64,000 nucleotides of DNA from NCBI GenBank assembly GCA_949752745.1, contig OX457025.1, forward strand, positions 97,219,804 to 97,283,803, read 5' to 3'. The notes below the pieces were generated by a model. It was not told the DNA's origin, made no database searches, and saw only the letters and a list, made by a program, of their open reading frames with translations. A program made the position numbers and the translations under genes. Origin of the DNA: Protula sp. h YS-2021 (lineage: Eukaryota; Annelida; Polychaeta; Sabellida; Serpulidae). Shown here piece after piece: positions 1-9,500 of the stretch (within the stretch, counting starts at the first letter, position 1; every line of letters starts with the position of its first letter).

Positions 1-153
1 ATGTTGTATTAGTTAAGGTGTGGTAAATGTCATTCATAATAGGTAAAGGATTTTGTATATAGATATTATTTTAATCATGGTGTATTCGTTGTGGTAATTG
101 TCAATGTTCATTCATTATGAATAAAAACAAGGCAGTTCTATACAAGTTTTCTT

Positions 154-191
154 TTTATTGTGTTATACATTATTTTACATTCGTCTTTATT
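154..191 (-). terminator. Poly(A) signals after the PC4-like cluster
   Basis: Two AATAAA hexamers read on the minus strand, at 186-191 and 154-159. They lie 40-75 nt past the last stop of the PC4-like cluster at 231, where the 3' end of a single transcript of that cluster would be expected. Seen in sequence; use as a polyadenylation signal is inferred. Confidence 0.5.
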
Positions 192-230
192 CAAAACATA
201 ACATGAGGAATTAGTTACATTTCAAAACAC

Positions 231-629
231 TTATTTTACAAACCCATTCAATACATCGATAAACAAATGCCATTCATACCAATCTAAATTAATATATGTA
301 TCATAGACATTACATCCACGTTTGTAAATGCTATGAAAACTAGCATAGCACTGTCCATTACCAAACTTTATCATTTTAACATCTTCGTGTTCAGACAGTT
401 TCAGTTCATATTCATGATCATTTATATCAATGTCCATCACCATAACACACATGGGATGTGTCAGCTCAATGGACTTGGTGCCCCGCATGAGTTGCACTCC
501 TTCCTCTTTGAATTCAAGCGTCAGGTTCTTTCCAATCCAATGCTTGTAACAGAGCGTACCATTCCACTGTGTTGAGGGTGATGTAGTCGTAGTCTCCTGT
601 AAGCTCGTCATACTGACGAAATCGTACAA
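231..629 (-). CDS. PC4-like small viral protein, fourth of the array
   Basis: An ORF of 132 codons. Its N-terminal Thr/Ser-rich stretch followed by a Trp-Asn-Gly block resembles the same region of the clear PC4-type protein at 1293-1667. Its C-terminal part (about residues 85-130) keeps the pattern of a basic/aromatic strand followed by a Leu-x-x-x-x-Trp helix end seen in PC4 folds. The first 116 nt overlap the end of the upstream ORF in another frame. An internal Met at 488 would avoid the overlap, but the N-terminal resemblance to the paralogue favours the upstream start (629 or 611). The role is unknown; ssDNA binding in viral replication or transcription is an inference. Confidence 0.55.
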   Translation of the reverse strand: MYDFVSMTSLQETTTTSPSTQWNGTLCYKHWIGKNLTLEFKEEGVQLMRGTKSIELTHPMCVMVMDIDINDHEYELKLSEHEDVKMIKFGNGQCYASFHSIYKRGCNVYDTYINLDWYEWHLFIDVLNGFVK

Positions 630-864
630 ACACGTCTAGAGAGTTGTCAGTCACACGCACTTCTAAATCCTCTGAGAGTTTTAGAAGAAAGTCAGGTATC
701 CTCAACTTCTCTAGATGGCCTTTCAACACGGATTGTTCGTCAAGTGATAGAATGATATACTTTCCAAAATGTCTTAACACAATGTCATCATATACGTTTC
801 TCAGATATGAGAATCCGCGTGTAATTGGTTCATATTCCGATAAAAAGTCTTCCATCTCGTTCAA
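514..864 (-). CDS. PC4-like small viral protein, third of the array
   Basis: An ORF of 116 codons, 42 nt after the stop of the preceding ORF at 907. The C-terminal half (about residues 65-110) has the alternating hydrophobic/charged strands ending in an Ile-Thr-Leu-x-x-x-Glu-Trp-x-x-Leu block, which matches the end of the PC4 domain where a last strand runs into the dimer helix. The N-terminal half is acidic and aromatic with no recognised domain. It has no TATA box of its own, so it is probably expressed with its neighbours from the promoter at 1714-1725. Homology to PC4 is weak by eye and needs a profile search. Confidence 0.55.
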   Translation of the reverse strand: MNEMEDFLSEYEPITRGFSYLRNVYDDIVLRHFGKYIILSLDEQSVLKGHLEKLRIPDFLLKLSEDLEVRVTDNSLDVFVRFRQYDELTGDYDYITLNTVEWYALLQALDWKEPDA

Positions 865-906
865 CAGTCAGATCAACTATGAGCTGTCTTCTCTGCAAAG
901 ATCTTT

Positions 907-1278
907 TTATGCTCGGATGATGTCAAACAGTGGATGCTGTATAACTTCTAGGAATCGTAAGACTGCGCGCCAATTCTTGATATCAAAGTGAATCATATCT
1001 GTATATGGTGTATCTGGCACAACTCCCTTATAATCTGCTGGATAATCCTGTAAAAGATTTCTACAGATTTCTACACGTATGTTAGAATCATATTCAGCTA
1101 CCGTCAGTTCCACTTTATTTTCAAGTCTGCGTTCAAACCCAGATTCAAGCGGTATGTTTTTAAAGTCTTTCCACACTTCTGGTTTAAACCGATGATAACT
1201 TGTTCGAGAACCTATTATGACTTCATTCCTCTCATTTACAGTAAGGTAAGCACCATTATTAAATATGTATGCATTCAT
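907..1278 (-). CDS. PC4-like small viral protein, second of the array
   Basis: An ORF of 123 codons starting 14 nt after the stop of the clear PC4 protein. Its layout is like its neighbours: an N-terminal strand-rich part (about residues 8-40), then a second module (about residues 52-110) with Val-Glu-Leu-Thr-Val and Ile-Arg-Val-Glu-Ile strands and a terminal Phe-Asp-Ile-x-x-Trp-x-x-x-Leu motif. Most simply it is a diverged PC4-fold paralogue, perhaps with two half-domains. There is no signal peptide or membrane segment. The function is inferred only from fold pattern and position. Confidence 0.55.
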   Translation of the reverse strand: MNAYIFNNGAYLTVNERNEVIIGSRTSYHRFKPEVWKDFKNIPLESGFERRLENKVELTVAEYDSNIRVEICRNLLQDYPADYKGVVPDTPYTDMIHFDIKNWRAVLRFLEVIQHPLFDIIRA

Positions 1279-1292
1279 GATTTTTCACCTTG

Positions 1293-1667
1293 TTATGCGC
1301 TGCCTTCTTGTCTGCGAAGCCTTTTATCCACTTCTTTCACTTGCTTCTTCAGCATTTTCCATTCAGGTATTGTCAGCAAAATACCCTTTTTCGTAGGACG
1401 GTTTCTTCCAGTCCCCTCATCTCTCAGGTATTTGCGAATGTTTACCACTCCTTCATTGCTCTGTTTCATAATCCTGATATACTTTCCATTTCCTAGAGAA
1501 AGCATTCCATCCCACGACTGTGGTGTTGGCGCCGTCGTCGCCGTCGTCTCCACTTTCAATTTCTTGATGGTGGTGGTAGGGTTTTTCACTTTTAAGTCTT
1601 TCACTGTATCTGCAAGAGTATCCATATCAGTTGCAGATCTTTTACGACTTTCACGTTCCATGTTCAC
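1293..1667 (-). CDS. PC4/p15-type single-stranded DNA-binding protein
   Basis: A protein of 124 residues. Residues 1-50 are basic, Thr/Pro-rich and look disordered. Residues 55-118 match the PC4 core: a Gly-Lys-Tyr-Ile-Arg-Ile strand, a Val-Asn-Ile-Arg-Lys-Tyr strand, a basic loop with Lys-Lys-Gly-Ile-Leu-Leu, then a Trp-containing helix start and a Lys-rich helix. In cells PC4 binds melted DNA and acts as a transcription cofactor. Here it follows the viral DNA polymerase by only 51 nt on the same strand. Its ATG lies 58 nt past a TATAAAAGGGGG box that overlaps the end of the polymerase gene. It is the first gene of a four-ORF cluster. A role in coating replication ssDNA or in viral transcription is inferred. 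Confidence 0.82.
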   Translation of the reverse strand: MNMERESRKRSATDMDTLADTVKDLKVKNPTTTIKKLKVETTATTAPTPQSWDGMLSLGNGKYIRIMKQSNEGVVNIRKYLRDEGTGRNRPTKKGILLTIPEWKMLKKQVKEVDKRLRRQEGSA

Positions 1668-1713
1668 GCTTCAGTGTTCACACCTCAAATAACTCTTACG
1701 TTGGAGGACCTCC

Positions 1714-1725
1714 CCCTTTTATAAC
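1714..1725 (-). promoter_or_regulatory. TATA box of the PC4-like cluster
   Basis: Minus strand TATAAAAGGGGG, 58 nt upstream of the ATG at 1667. It overlaps the final codons of the polymerase gene (stop at 1719). The polymerase start has the same motif at nearly the same distance, so both are likely core promoters of the element. Confidence 0.7.
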
Positions 1726-2387
1726 GTTGCTTTGTAATGTCCATGCGCCAAGGTGGAATAGCCATCATTCAGCACGTACCGCTTGTCGTCATATGGAGAG
1801 AGGGCTACTTTCTTCAACTTCTCCGAAAAAAGCTGGTGGTCATGACTTCGAATAATGTGTCCTGTAGCCATCGTTTGAGTTTGATTGAGCAAACTGTCTC
1901 TATACTGCACATGTCGCATACGTCTTTGACAAGCTCGAGTGATGCCTTTGGCCGTATGTTTTTCTTTCCCGCCATACATCAAACTGTACATTTTCGGTCT
2001 GAGTCCAACAAATTCTTCAATGGGGATGCCCGCCGTCTCATCCTTCATTTTTCCAAGCACTTTTTTGTTCACGTTGGAATGTAGGAAATGATTTGAAGGA
2101 TAGTCACTTGTGTCAAACAGGTCAGCATCTTGCTGCATATCTTTGTAGATATCTTCCGTTTCTATGTCATAACATAGACTGTCGGTGTCGCTGAACAACA
2201 AGTTGGCATTGGGATACTTGACCATGATGTAATTGTAATGAAAGTCAAACATAAGCACTTTGCTGAGATCGAGAATGGTACAACCAACTTGAATGGGCTT
2301 ATCAAGAAGTAAATTCACTTTCCGTAAATGTACGGCAGTCAAATCTTCGTTGAAAATTTTGAATTTGTGGAAAGAAGGTTTAGCCAC
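1719..2387 (-). pseudogene. polB: Family B DNA polymerase, C-terminal part after a frameshift
   Basis: About 222 codons continuing the polymerase in a frame shifted by one base from the long upstream ORF, which it overlaps by 8 nt. It holds polymerase motif C (Phe-Ser-Asp-Thr-Asp-Ser, the second catalytic aspartate pair), about 66 residues in. It then carries the thumb and the usual end of this family, with a Tyr-x-Leu-Asn-Asp-Gly block followed by Leu-Ala-His-Gly-His. The apparent first codon is GTG inside a conserved stretch, so it is not a real start. As written the two parts cannot form one enzyme: the upstream part lacks motif C and this part lacks the exonuclease and motifs A and B. Decay, a sequencing slip or programmed frameshifting are all possible; decay is the simplest. 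Confidence 0.85.
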
Positions 2388-5300
2388 GAGTTATCTTGAA
2401 CCGCTTTTCTTTGTGAACAAGTTCGACATTGATTCGCTTTCTCACATTTTCCATGGTTTTGCCAAACACAGAATTATTCATGAGTTTGAAGAAGTCTTTC
2501 TCAAATGGGTTCTTGGCCAATTTTCTCTTCTCCGTGTTCAAGGTAATGTATTTCTCCAACCATTTGCTCTGTTCAAACATAATCGCACGGTGCACTTTGG
2601 TAACTTTCAACCCCAGTGAGACGTACTGCTGCAAATTCCTATAATGAAGCACATATTTCTTCTTGTTGTATAGGTTAGGTATGAGTTTTTCACCAGGTTT
2701 GCCTTTCATATTCAGATGTTTCCGTAACTTCTGACTGTACTCGGACAATTCTTCTACTTTGACACATTTCCGTTCTGGCGCCACTGGGTAGTGATTATGA
2801 CGATCATGGATTGAATGTGGGTATTCTAAATCCACTTCTAAAATGTACCCAATGTCATCATCTTCAGCCACATCCATGAAGTCGAAGGATTCAGGCTCGC
2901 TCACCCACATAAATCCACGCCGTGGCATGCTTTGTGACATGGCCCAGCCATACAGGTTGTTTGCGTCGAGGTACATCAGGTAGTTGTTTGGGATCTCAGG
3001 ATTGTAATTTGACGTGTAGGGATTATTTGCTTTCGCGTACTTGTGTGTGATGACAGATATTCCTCCACGTAGACCTTGTTCAACCATTTGGTACATATCA
3101 ATGTCAGTAATCAATTCCAACTTCACCTTCGTCGCTTTTAGCATAGCATCCCACGACAGTCCTGGCGCTGTATAATAATGGGCAGGATCCAATTCATACG
3201 TGTTTAGACATACTTGACGAAAGTTTTCAAACACGTCAGCCAACAGCAAGACATCTGATTTCAGGTACAGGTCATGGTATTCACCGAATGTGGTACACTT
3301 GAATGTATCCCACACCTTCTGCGCATGCGCATAATCCTCGTCGCTAATGTCTTCTTCACTGAGCAGACTGTAAAACTTGTCCTTGGACGGCAGTTGTGTT
3401 TCAGTAAACTTGGATGGTTCGTCCACGTAATCATAGGGGTACACTCCCTTTCTCAGTAGTAAATCTTGTCGGTCGCTATCGTGAATGTGAGACGTCATGT
3501 TGTAGAAATTGTCTTTCCCTTCTATCGCAAGGTTGGACACTAACTTCTGTAGAGAGGTACTCATAAACTGAAAGCTGTCTGTAAATTTCAGATTGCTCAT
3601 GGTGAATGCAATATATTTCTCAATGGTGTTGGGAATGACTGTAATGGTTTCATTTTTGAACTTTCCAATTTCGTCCATGATCAGGTGGCTGTCATAGCCT
3701 CGCAAATTGTGGAAAAATACAGGAATGATAAAAGAATCTTTATCCCCCTGCTTATCCTTTCTAAGTCGAAATTGTAGGTTACATTCATTATGCGCTGCTC
3801 CGCGATATTTACCATTGATATGGTCATGATCTCTCACACGATCTGCTCCTAGAGGCTCATGACAAATGTAGCAATCGATGGCGTTCTTAAAATTTTCTTG
3901 ATCCTCATGAGTCATCACCATATCTTCCGGCAGCTCTAAACCACGCACAATATGGTCACGCTCGTTGACCATATGGTCTAAAAAGACTTTTACGGCATTC
4001 TCTCCTCGATACACGACTGGTGCGCGTGTTTCGTACTGGCTGACAACCACATAGGCAAAGCTGTTTGGACGATGATGTTGATACTTGTCTCCTTCATGCT
4101 TTTGCGTGAAACATTCAAAGTCTGCATAAATTACAAACGGTGCTCGCTGTTGTTTAGCCACATTCTTAAACTTGATGAAAGGTTCCTTGGGAAATGATAA
4201 ACGTTGCGCTCCATGCTTGCCACACACTTCACGATGCTCATCTAAAAGCTCTTGTCGTATAAACCCGTGAAGACAGTTGAAACAATAAAAAGCTACACCA
4301 TTATGCTTTGATCGATAGGCCATAAGTCTGCTGAAATTCTTGATGAGGTAGTAATGCCTTTTCTTGCCATTGCTAATCATAAGTAAGTTGATTTCTCTCG
4401 CGCTGGTGTTTCGACTCAGTTGTATTGGAACAACTACATCATGTTCATATCCAAAAACGTTGATAGACACATCGTTCTCCTTTTCAAACCTTGGAATGCT
4501 AGTAATGGGCGTCGGAAATGCCATGCCCTCCACCTTTAATTCATTCTCAAACTCTCTGTATTGATTTACACGATGTGCATTTTTTGTTGTTGAAGGGTGA
4601 AGGTGAGCCAAAACGGACCAAATAAAACACTTGTTGTCATCATTCTTAATGTTTAATACACCTTTCGTATTCTTCACTTTCTTCGGCAGCGGGATAAAAT
4701 TGTTCGCTTCCAGAGGTGCTAACGTAGCTGTATGTACTCCAATGTACAGTATATTATCCAGAAACCAGCCAGAGCCTTGTCGCTCATGCTCATCAAACTG
4801 GGTAAACAATTCTTTATAGGCTGTTGGCAAGTCCTGATCAATATCCGCTGGATTGTACGCTGCATACGTTGGACTGCTGATAAATGCATTATCCAATTGT
4901 TCTATCATGATACCTTCTGCATTTGGTGTCATTTTCTTGAAGCGAGCATGCACTACAATGTACCATTTCATTCCATGTTCTAAAGTCTCCAGCAAATGTG
5001 CCTTGATACGGTTCTCTTGCTGTCGCATTTCAAGCAGTAAATCCGTTCCATTGTCGGGCTCAAACCGTTTCTCATGCGCGTTTTCACCAAGACTAATCCT
5101 TCTGCCTTTCCCTACTTGCCCCGTCTTTCGCCTCTTTACACTTTGTTCTTCCTGAGGTGGAGTGCATGTATGCGCATCAAACACATCCATTGATGGAAGT
5201 ATTACATTGCATCCATGACAGAGAACTGAACTCGGTATGAAAATGTCATCTTGCTCCATTTTTCGTCTCTTTGCTTCATTCTGTCGATCAAGCTCTTCAA

Positions 5301-5436
5301 TAGCACGTTTCACAACAGTTGCCATCTCATTTTCAGCGCATGTATGCGACTCCAACAATTCCACTGATGGAAATGTTGCATAACACTCATGGCAAAAGAC
5401 TCGTGAGTCTGAACTATCAGCCATTGTTGCTGTCAC
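2380..5436 (-). pseudogene. polB: Protein-primed family B DNA polymerase, Polinton/adintovirus type (N-terminal 1018 residues)
   Basis: It replicates the element's DNA by protein priming. Domains in order: C2H2-like fingers at residues 15-32 and 73-91; a conserved block near 264-282 (Asn-Asp-Asp-Asn-Lys-Cys-Phe) of unproven function; another Cys/His finger at 385-405; exonuclease motif I (Tyr-Ala-Asp-Phe-Glu-Cys) near 437; an HNH/endonuclease-VII-like Cys-x-x-Cys...Asp-His-Asp-His...His-Asn-x-Cys insert at 522-553; Exo II near 574-585; Exo III near 724-733; motif A (Leu-Asp-Ala-Asn-Asn-Leu-Tyr-Gly) near 822-830; and motif B (Asn-Asn-Ser-Val-Phe-Gly-Lys) near 985-993. The frame then stops at 2380, and the rest lies in a shifted frame at 1719-2387. 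A TATA box is 55 nt upstream of the ATG; Met5 is an alternative start. Apart from the single shift the reading frame is open, so the insertion is young or only lightly decayed. Confidence 0.9.
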
Positions 5437-5480
5437 ATCAATCGCTTGAACTGAAATGCTTGAAATAGGTTCTCATATAG

Positions 5481-5491
5481 CCCCTTTTATA
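5481..5491 (-). promoter_or_regulatory. TATA box of the DNA polymerase gene
   Basis: Minus strand TATAAAAGGGG, 55 nt upstream of the polymerase ATG at 5436. It is identical over 11 bases to the box before the PC4-like cluster and at nearly the same distance, which supports both as functional core promoters. Confidence 0.75.
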
Positions 5492-5515
5492 CCACTCAGA
5501 CTTCGTCAAATTGTA

Positions 5516-6040
5516 AAATGTCTACAAACCAAAGTTGCTCAGAATGGCCTGAAACATATAACTATGCTGAATCGCCAAATTGTCTTACCCCTAGGGGGGT
5601 CCTTGACAGTCGACCCTAGGGGGGGTCCTCATATTTTTTTACCGGTGACAGTCGACCCCTGGGGGGGGGGGTCCTAAAAACCAAAGTTGCTTAAAATTGT
5701 CTGAAACGGATAACTATGCTGTAATCACAAATTTTTCTTAGTCCGGGGGGGGGGGGGGGGGGGGTCCTCAAAACCAAAGTTGCTTAAAATTGTCTGAAAC
5801 GGATAACTATGCTAAAATCACAAAATTTTCTCAGCCCGAGGGGGGGGGGTCCTCAAAACCAAAGTTGTTCAGAATCGTCTGAAAAGGATAACTATGCTAA
5901 AATCACAAAATGTTGTCAGTCCTGGGGGGGGGGGGTCCTCATCGCTGAGAGTCGACCCCTAGGGGGGGTCCTCACCTCTGACAGTCGACCCCTAGGGGGG
6001 GGGGTCCTTGACAGTCGACCCTAGGGGGGGTGCTGTGGTA
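5516..6040. repeat. G-tract repeat array upstream of the polymerase promoter
   Basis: Two interleaved modules. One, about 50-60 bp, starts accaaagttgct and contains ataactatgct; it occurs near 5529, 5677, 5771 and 5857. The other contains gtcgacccctagggg-type palindromes and occurs several times between 5580 and 6030. Most copies end in runs of 7 to 20 guanines followed by tcct. The first copy begins only about 25-40 bp upstream of the polymerase TATA box. The G runs could form quadruplexes. No coding capacity is credible here. Confidence 0.8.
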
Positions 6041-6049
6041 GAACTCTCA

Positions 6050-7035
6050 TTTCCCTACTACTCGTGACACTTACGAGCGCTTTATTATGAAACCAATATT
6101 GGTTAGTGTAACCCTTTATAAGAACTATCAAAACAGAAGATGATGTTGTGACCGTGACCGACAAGGTCAAGGGAGTAAAGCACTTGGAGATCAATATCTT
6201 TAAATGTTTTAATAACTGAATAAGGTGCGTTTATTTTGGTTTTGTCTGTTAAGAAACATTCTCAGGGCAAAAAAAGATACCAGCTGCCGTATTCAAGAAA
6301 GCTAAAGCAATGGATTAAATCATAACTTAATCCAAAAAGTTAAGCCGGTTTAATTCAATGGGAAAGCTAATTCAGGGTTAACGCATTGGCTTAGATAAAA
6401 AAGTTAACCCTGCTTCTGACATGGATTAAAGCAGGATTAATTTTAAAAAATGGCGGCTGCTAGATTAATTGGTACTTTGTGAAAGGTTTAGGTGTGCAGA
6501 TGTAGGAATCGAGGTTTTGCTAGAAATTATTAGAAACGATATAAAAAACTTTTCGTGCGGTTCCCATTTCATCCAAATTGAAATTACTGGTGGCCTTGCG
6601 ATTTTTGGCCACGGGGTTAAGAGATGACTTGGGATTATCACAGTCTTCAGTCAGTAGACGTTAGACATTAGTTCTATGGTTGGGATAAATCGCAACCAAA
6701 TTACTAGATTCGGTGTTGTAAAAGTGTTTGTTTATTTGAGTCAAATCGATGCCCACGCATCGTTACCTACCCCAAGTCAATTCAACGCTGTTTCAGACGG
6801 TGATCTATGACTGCTACCAATCAAAACTAAATTGCAACTAGTTTTAATATTGCGATTAGGCAGGGTCATTGACGAAGCCTCAGACCGGCGTTTTCTCGGC
6901 GTTGTGTACTGAATATAGCATGTCAAAAGCTGTATTGCATAGAGTTTTGATGCAGCTGTCAATTTGGCTCGACTTGTAAAAAAAAAATTCTAAAGAATTC
7001 TGAATTTTAAAGGGCTTAGAATCGTGTAATTTTAG
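6050..7035. other. Non-coding stretch with TTAA-rich repeat
   Basis: No gene seen. From 6275 to about 6430 there are many short TTAA/TTAACC motifs next to a gccgtattcaagaaag sequence. A related sequence in inverse orientation (tatgaatatggcc) occurs near 8238-8252, so 6.27-8.26 kb may be an old DNA transposon with weak inverted ends that contains the minisatellite. The match is imperfect and no transposase is visible. Confidence 0.3.
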
Positions 7036-7077
7036 TTTATATGAATTTTAGTTGTGTCCGATATAAAGGGGTTTATC

Positions 7078-7443
7078 GGGGTTGTTGTCCTAGACAAGGG
7101 CAGTTTGTCCGGGGATGTTGTCCGAGACAAGAGCAGTTTGTCCGGGGTTGTTGTCCGAGACAAGGGCAGTTTGTCCGGGGCTGTTGTCCGAGACAAGGGC
7201 AGTTTGTCCGGGGCTGTTGTCCGAGACAAGGGCAGTTTGTCCGGGGCTGTTGTCCGAGACAAGGGCAGTTTGTCCGGGGCTGTTGTCCGAGACAAGGGCA
7301 GTTTGTCCGGGGCTGTTGTCCGAGACAAGAGCAGTTTGTCCGGGGCTGTTGTCCGAGAAAGGGCAGTTTGTCCGGGGCTGTTGTCCAAGACAAGAGCAGT
7401 TTGTCCGGGGCTGTTGTCCAAGACAAGAGCAGTTTGTCCGGGG
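7078..7443. repeat. 33-bp minisatellite, about 11 copies
   Basis: Tandem copies of a 33-base unit containing ggggctgttgtccgagac and gggcagtttgtcc. Inner copies are nearly identical and the ends vary by a few bases; one copy near 7355 is shortened. Because 33 is a multiple of three and the unit has no stops, several frames on both strands stay open; these are not genes. High inner identity points to recent expansion. Confidence 0.95.
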
Positions 7444-7449
7444 TTGTAG

Positions 7450-9500
7450 CTGAAGTCACTATGCTATCGGGAAGTGGATGGTTAAATTAAAATTTTCCAG
7501 TCTGTTTCCTGACTTATGATTCCTTTATTTATTGATTTTTCTGTTCTTATAACAACGTGAATAAAGGAAGCAAGTATTCTGTTTAACCTTGTTTACTTGT
7601 TCATGTACAATATTTTTAATCTTCTTTAAATTTTACGGTTACCTTTACAATAATGTTACGTTTGTGATATAGACTATATAGACTAATTTAGGAAATATAA
7701 TAGCAAGTTAAAAACTTATAATAAAACAAACACTTGACTAAATCCGGTTGAAAAGCTCCGCCCCTTAAGTCCCAGGCTTGATCGTTACTGCTACTTGACC
7801 ATTCCACATATTAAACTCCGTTTAAAGCTATTTCTACTAATTTTTCTCATTTCGTAAGGTTATTTTTCTTGAAAACTAAAAGTGATATGTTTTCTGTTGA
7901 ACGAAAAGATCGCAACTGCCAGTTTATATTTTCACCAAACGTCAGGGGTGGTAGGGTGCACATTGTAACGCGCTCACGTAACCTATGATTATTGGTCTTT
8001 TTGTTTAAATGTTACATTTTCCTTAATTAAGAAATTGCCCCTCTGCCACCTTATTCACAAAAGTTAACTTCAGAGTTAACTGTACCCCCAGAAGTGAAAA
8101 TCATTTGATCTAGCTGTATCACGCAAGCAAATGAGCATGCTTTGTTAAACAAGATAAAATAATTCATTTACTTTCGGACGTTCTGGTTGCTAACGGAACT
8201 ATCAACGGAATAAGTTAAATGTGCAGTTAACCTCTATGAATATGGCCACTGAGATGCAGATAAGGACAAAGTTGTGGGTGAATTTACCTCTTACACAATA
8301 AACAGCAAAAAAGGAACTTCAAACGTACCAGTGAGCTTTCATTTACATTTCAGATAAAGGTTAAAACGGAATTAACTATTACGTGACATTGATTCAAATG
8401 GTGTCGAAAATTAAAGAGTTCAATGTTAATTTTCCTTTGCCTCACACAAAAATGATTGCAAAATGGCATTTGTCTGAGTATAATAAAACCACCATGTGCA
8501 CAGTTTGTAACTACTGCTCTGTGAGTGCGAAACCATCGTTTGAGTTGCTGGAGTGCTGGAGTGTAGTATCATGTTTTTTTTTTTACATTTTCACAGAAGC
8601 ACGGTTCACGTTTACCTGTTTGCTAAGCTAGAATGCCATGCACACTAAAAATATATGAAAATAAACCGAAAATAATCAATCGATTTCTACACACTAGCTC
8701 TGCATAAGATTTGTTAATATGCCACACATTAAAAAACAACAGCAGTTGATTTTGGAGTTTAGTCAATCTATGGAAATATCGGGTGAGCCTACTTTGTTCT
8801 AATTTCTTTTAACAATTGTAAAATATAATCATTGACAACACAATGAGCCAGATATAATTGTTTTCTAAAAATTGTTATCTGCAAAATATTCGCAATCCAA
8901 TCAAACGATTAACGATCTAGCGGGTGACGAACATGAAAAGCAACGTAATTTAAAATGTTTTAATATAAATCACTAATGTATGTTGAATACAACAAATGAT
9001 ATAAATATAACGAGATGTAAGTAAGCCCCAAATCATTTTGCAATACACATCTAAAGGCACCTGTGTGCATTGCACATCTGATGATTTACGTGATATTCTG
9101 ACCAGGTAAGAATCAAATATTGTCATACCTTGACAAAAAAAAAAACAAACAAACACAAAAAACACAAAATATACCTGTTCAGAAAGTGCTAACTGACAAG
9201 TGACCAATGAATGTTGGTTACCCAAGGCTAGTGCTTGATCAGAAATTTGCCTGTTCCCACTGTTAAAATCATTACGTGTTTGATAAGTTTAATAGTTGTT
9301 CTATTTTGAAGCAGGATTATTTCAGATGCAGTACCTGAAAAGTGAAAGCTGGAAAAAAGCACCTCTAGATCTCCAAATTGTAGATGACAGTGGCTATGTC
9401 AGAAAAGTGATTGGCATGTGTCATGTGTCATGTGTCATGTGGCAAGTCATGTTTACGAAAAACAACACTATCAAAATTCTTGGCAAACTAATTGCGTCCT
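7450..9500. other. Non-coding, A+T-rich stretch
   Basis: No gene, RNA or clear repeat seen apart from a possible transposon end near 8238-8252. It lies downstream of the MACPF gene, between its stop at 9501 and the minisatellite. Short ORFs here are low-complexity and without recognisable domains. Confidence 0.5.

Noticed and set aside
1631..5677. Plus-strand ORFs across the polymerase and PC4 genes
   Set aside because: All lie antisense to well-supported minus-strand genes and show no domain.
7078..7443. CRISPR-like array
   Set aside because: The units are contiguous with no unique spacers, in a eukaryotic context; this is a minisatellite.
7032..7490. Long ORFs across the 33-nt repeat on both strands
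   Set aside because: They exist because the unit length is a multiple of three and has no stops. No domain, and no sign of selection for one frame.
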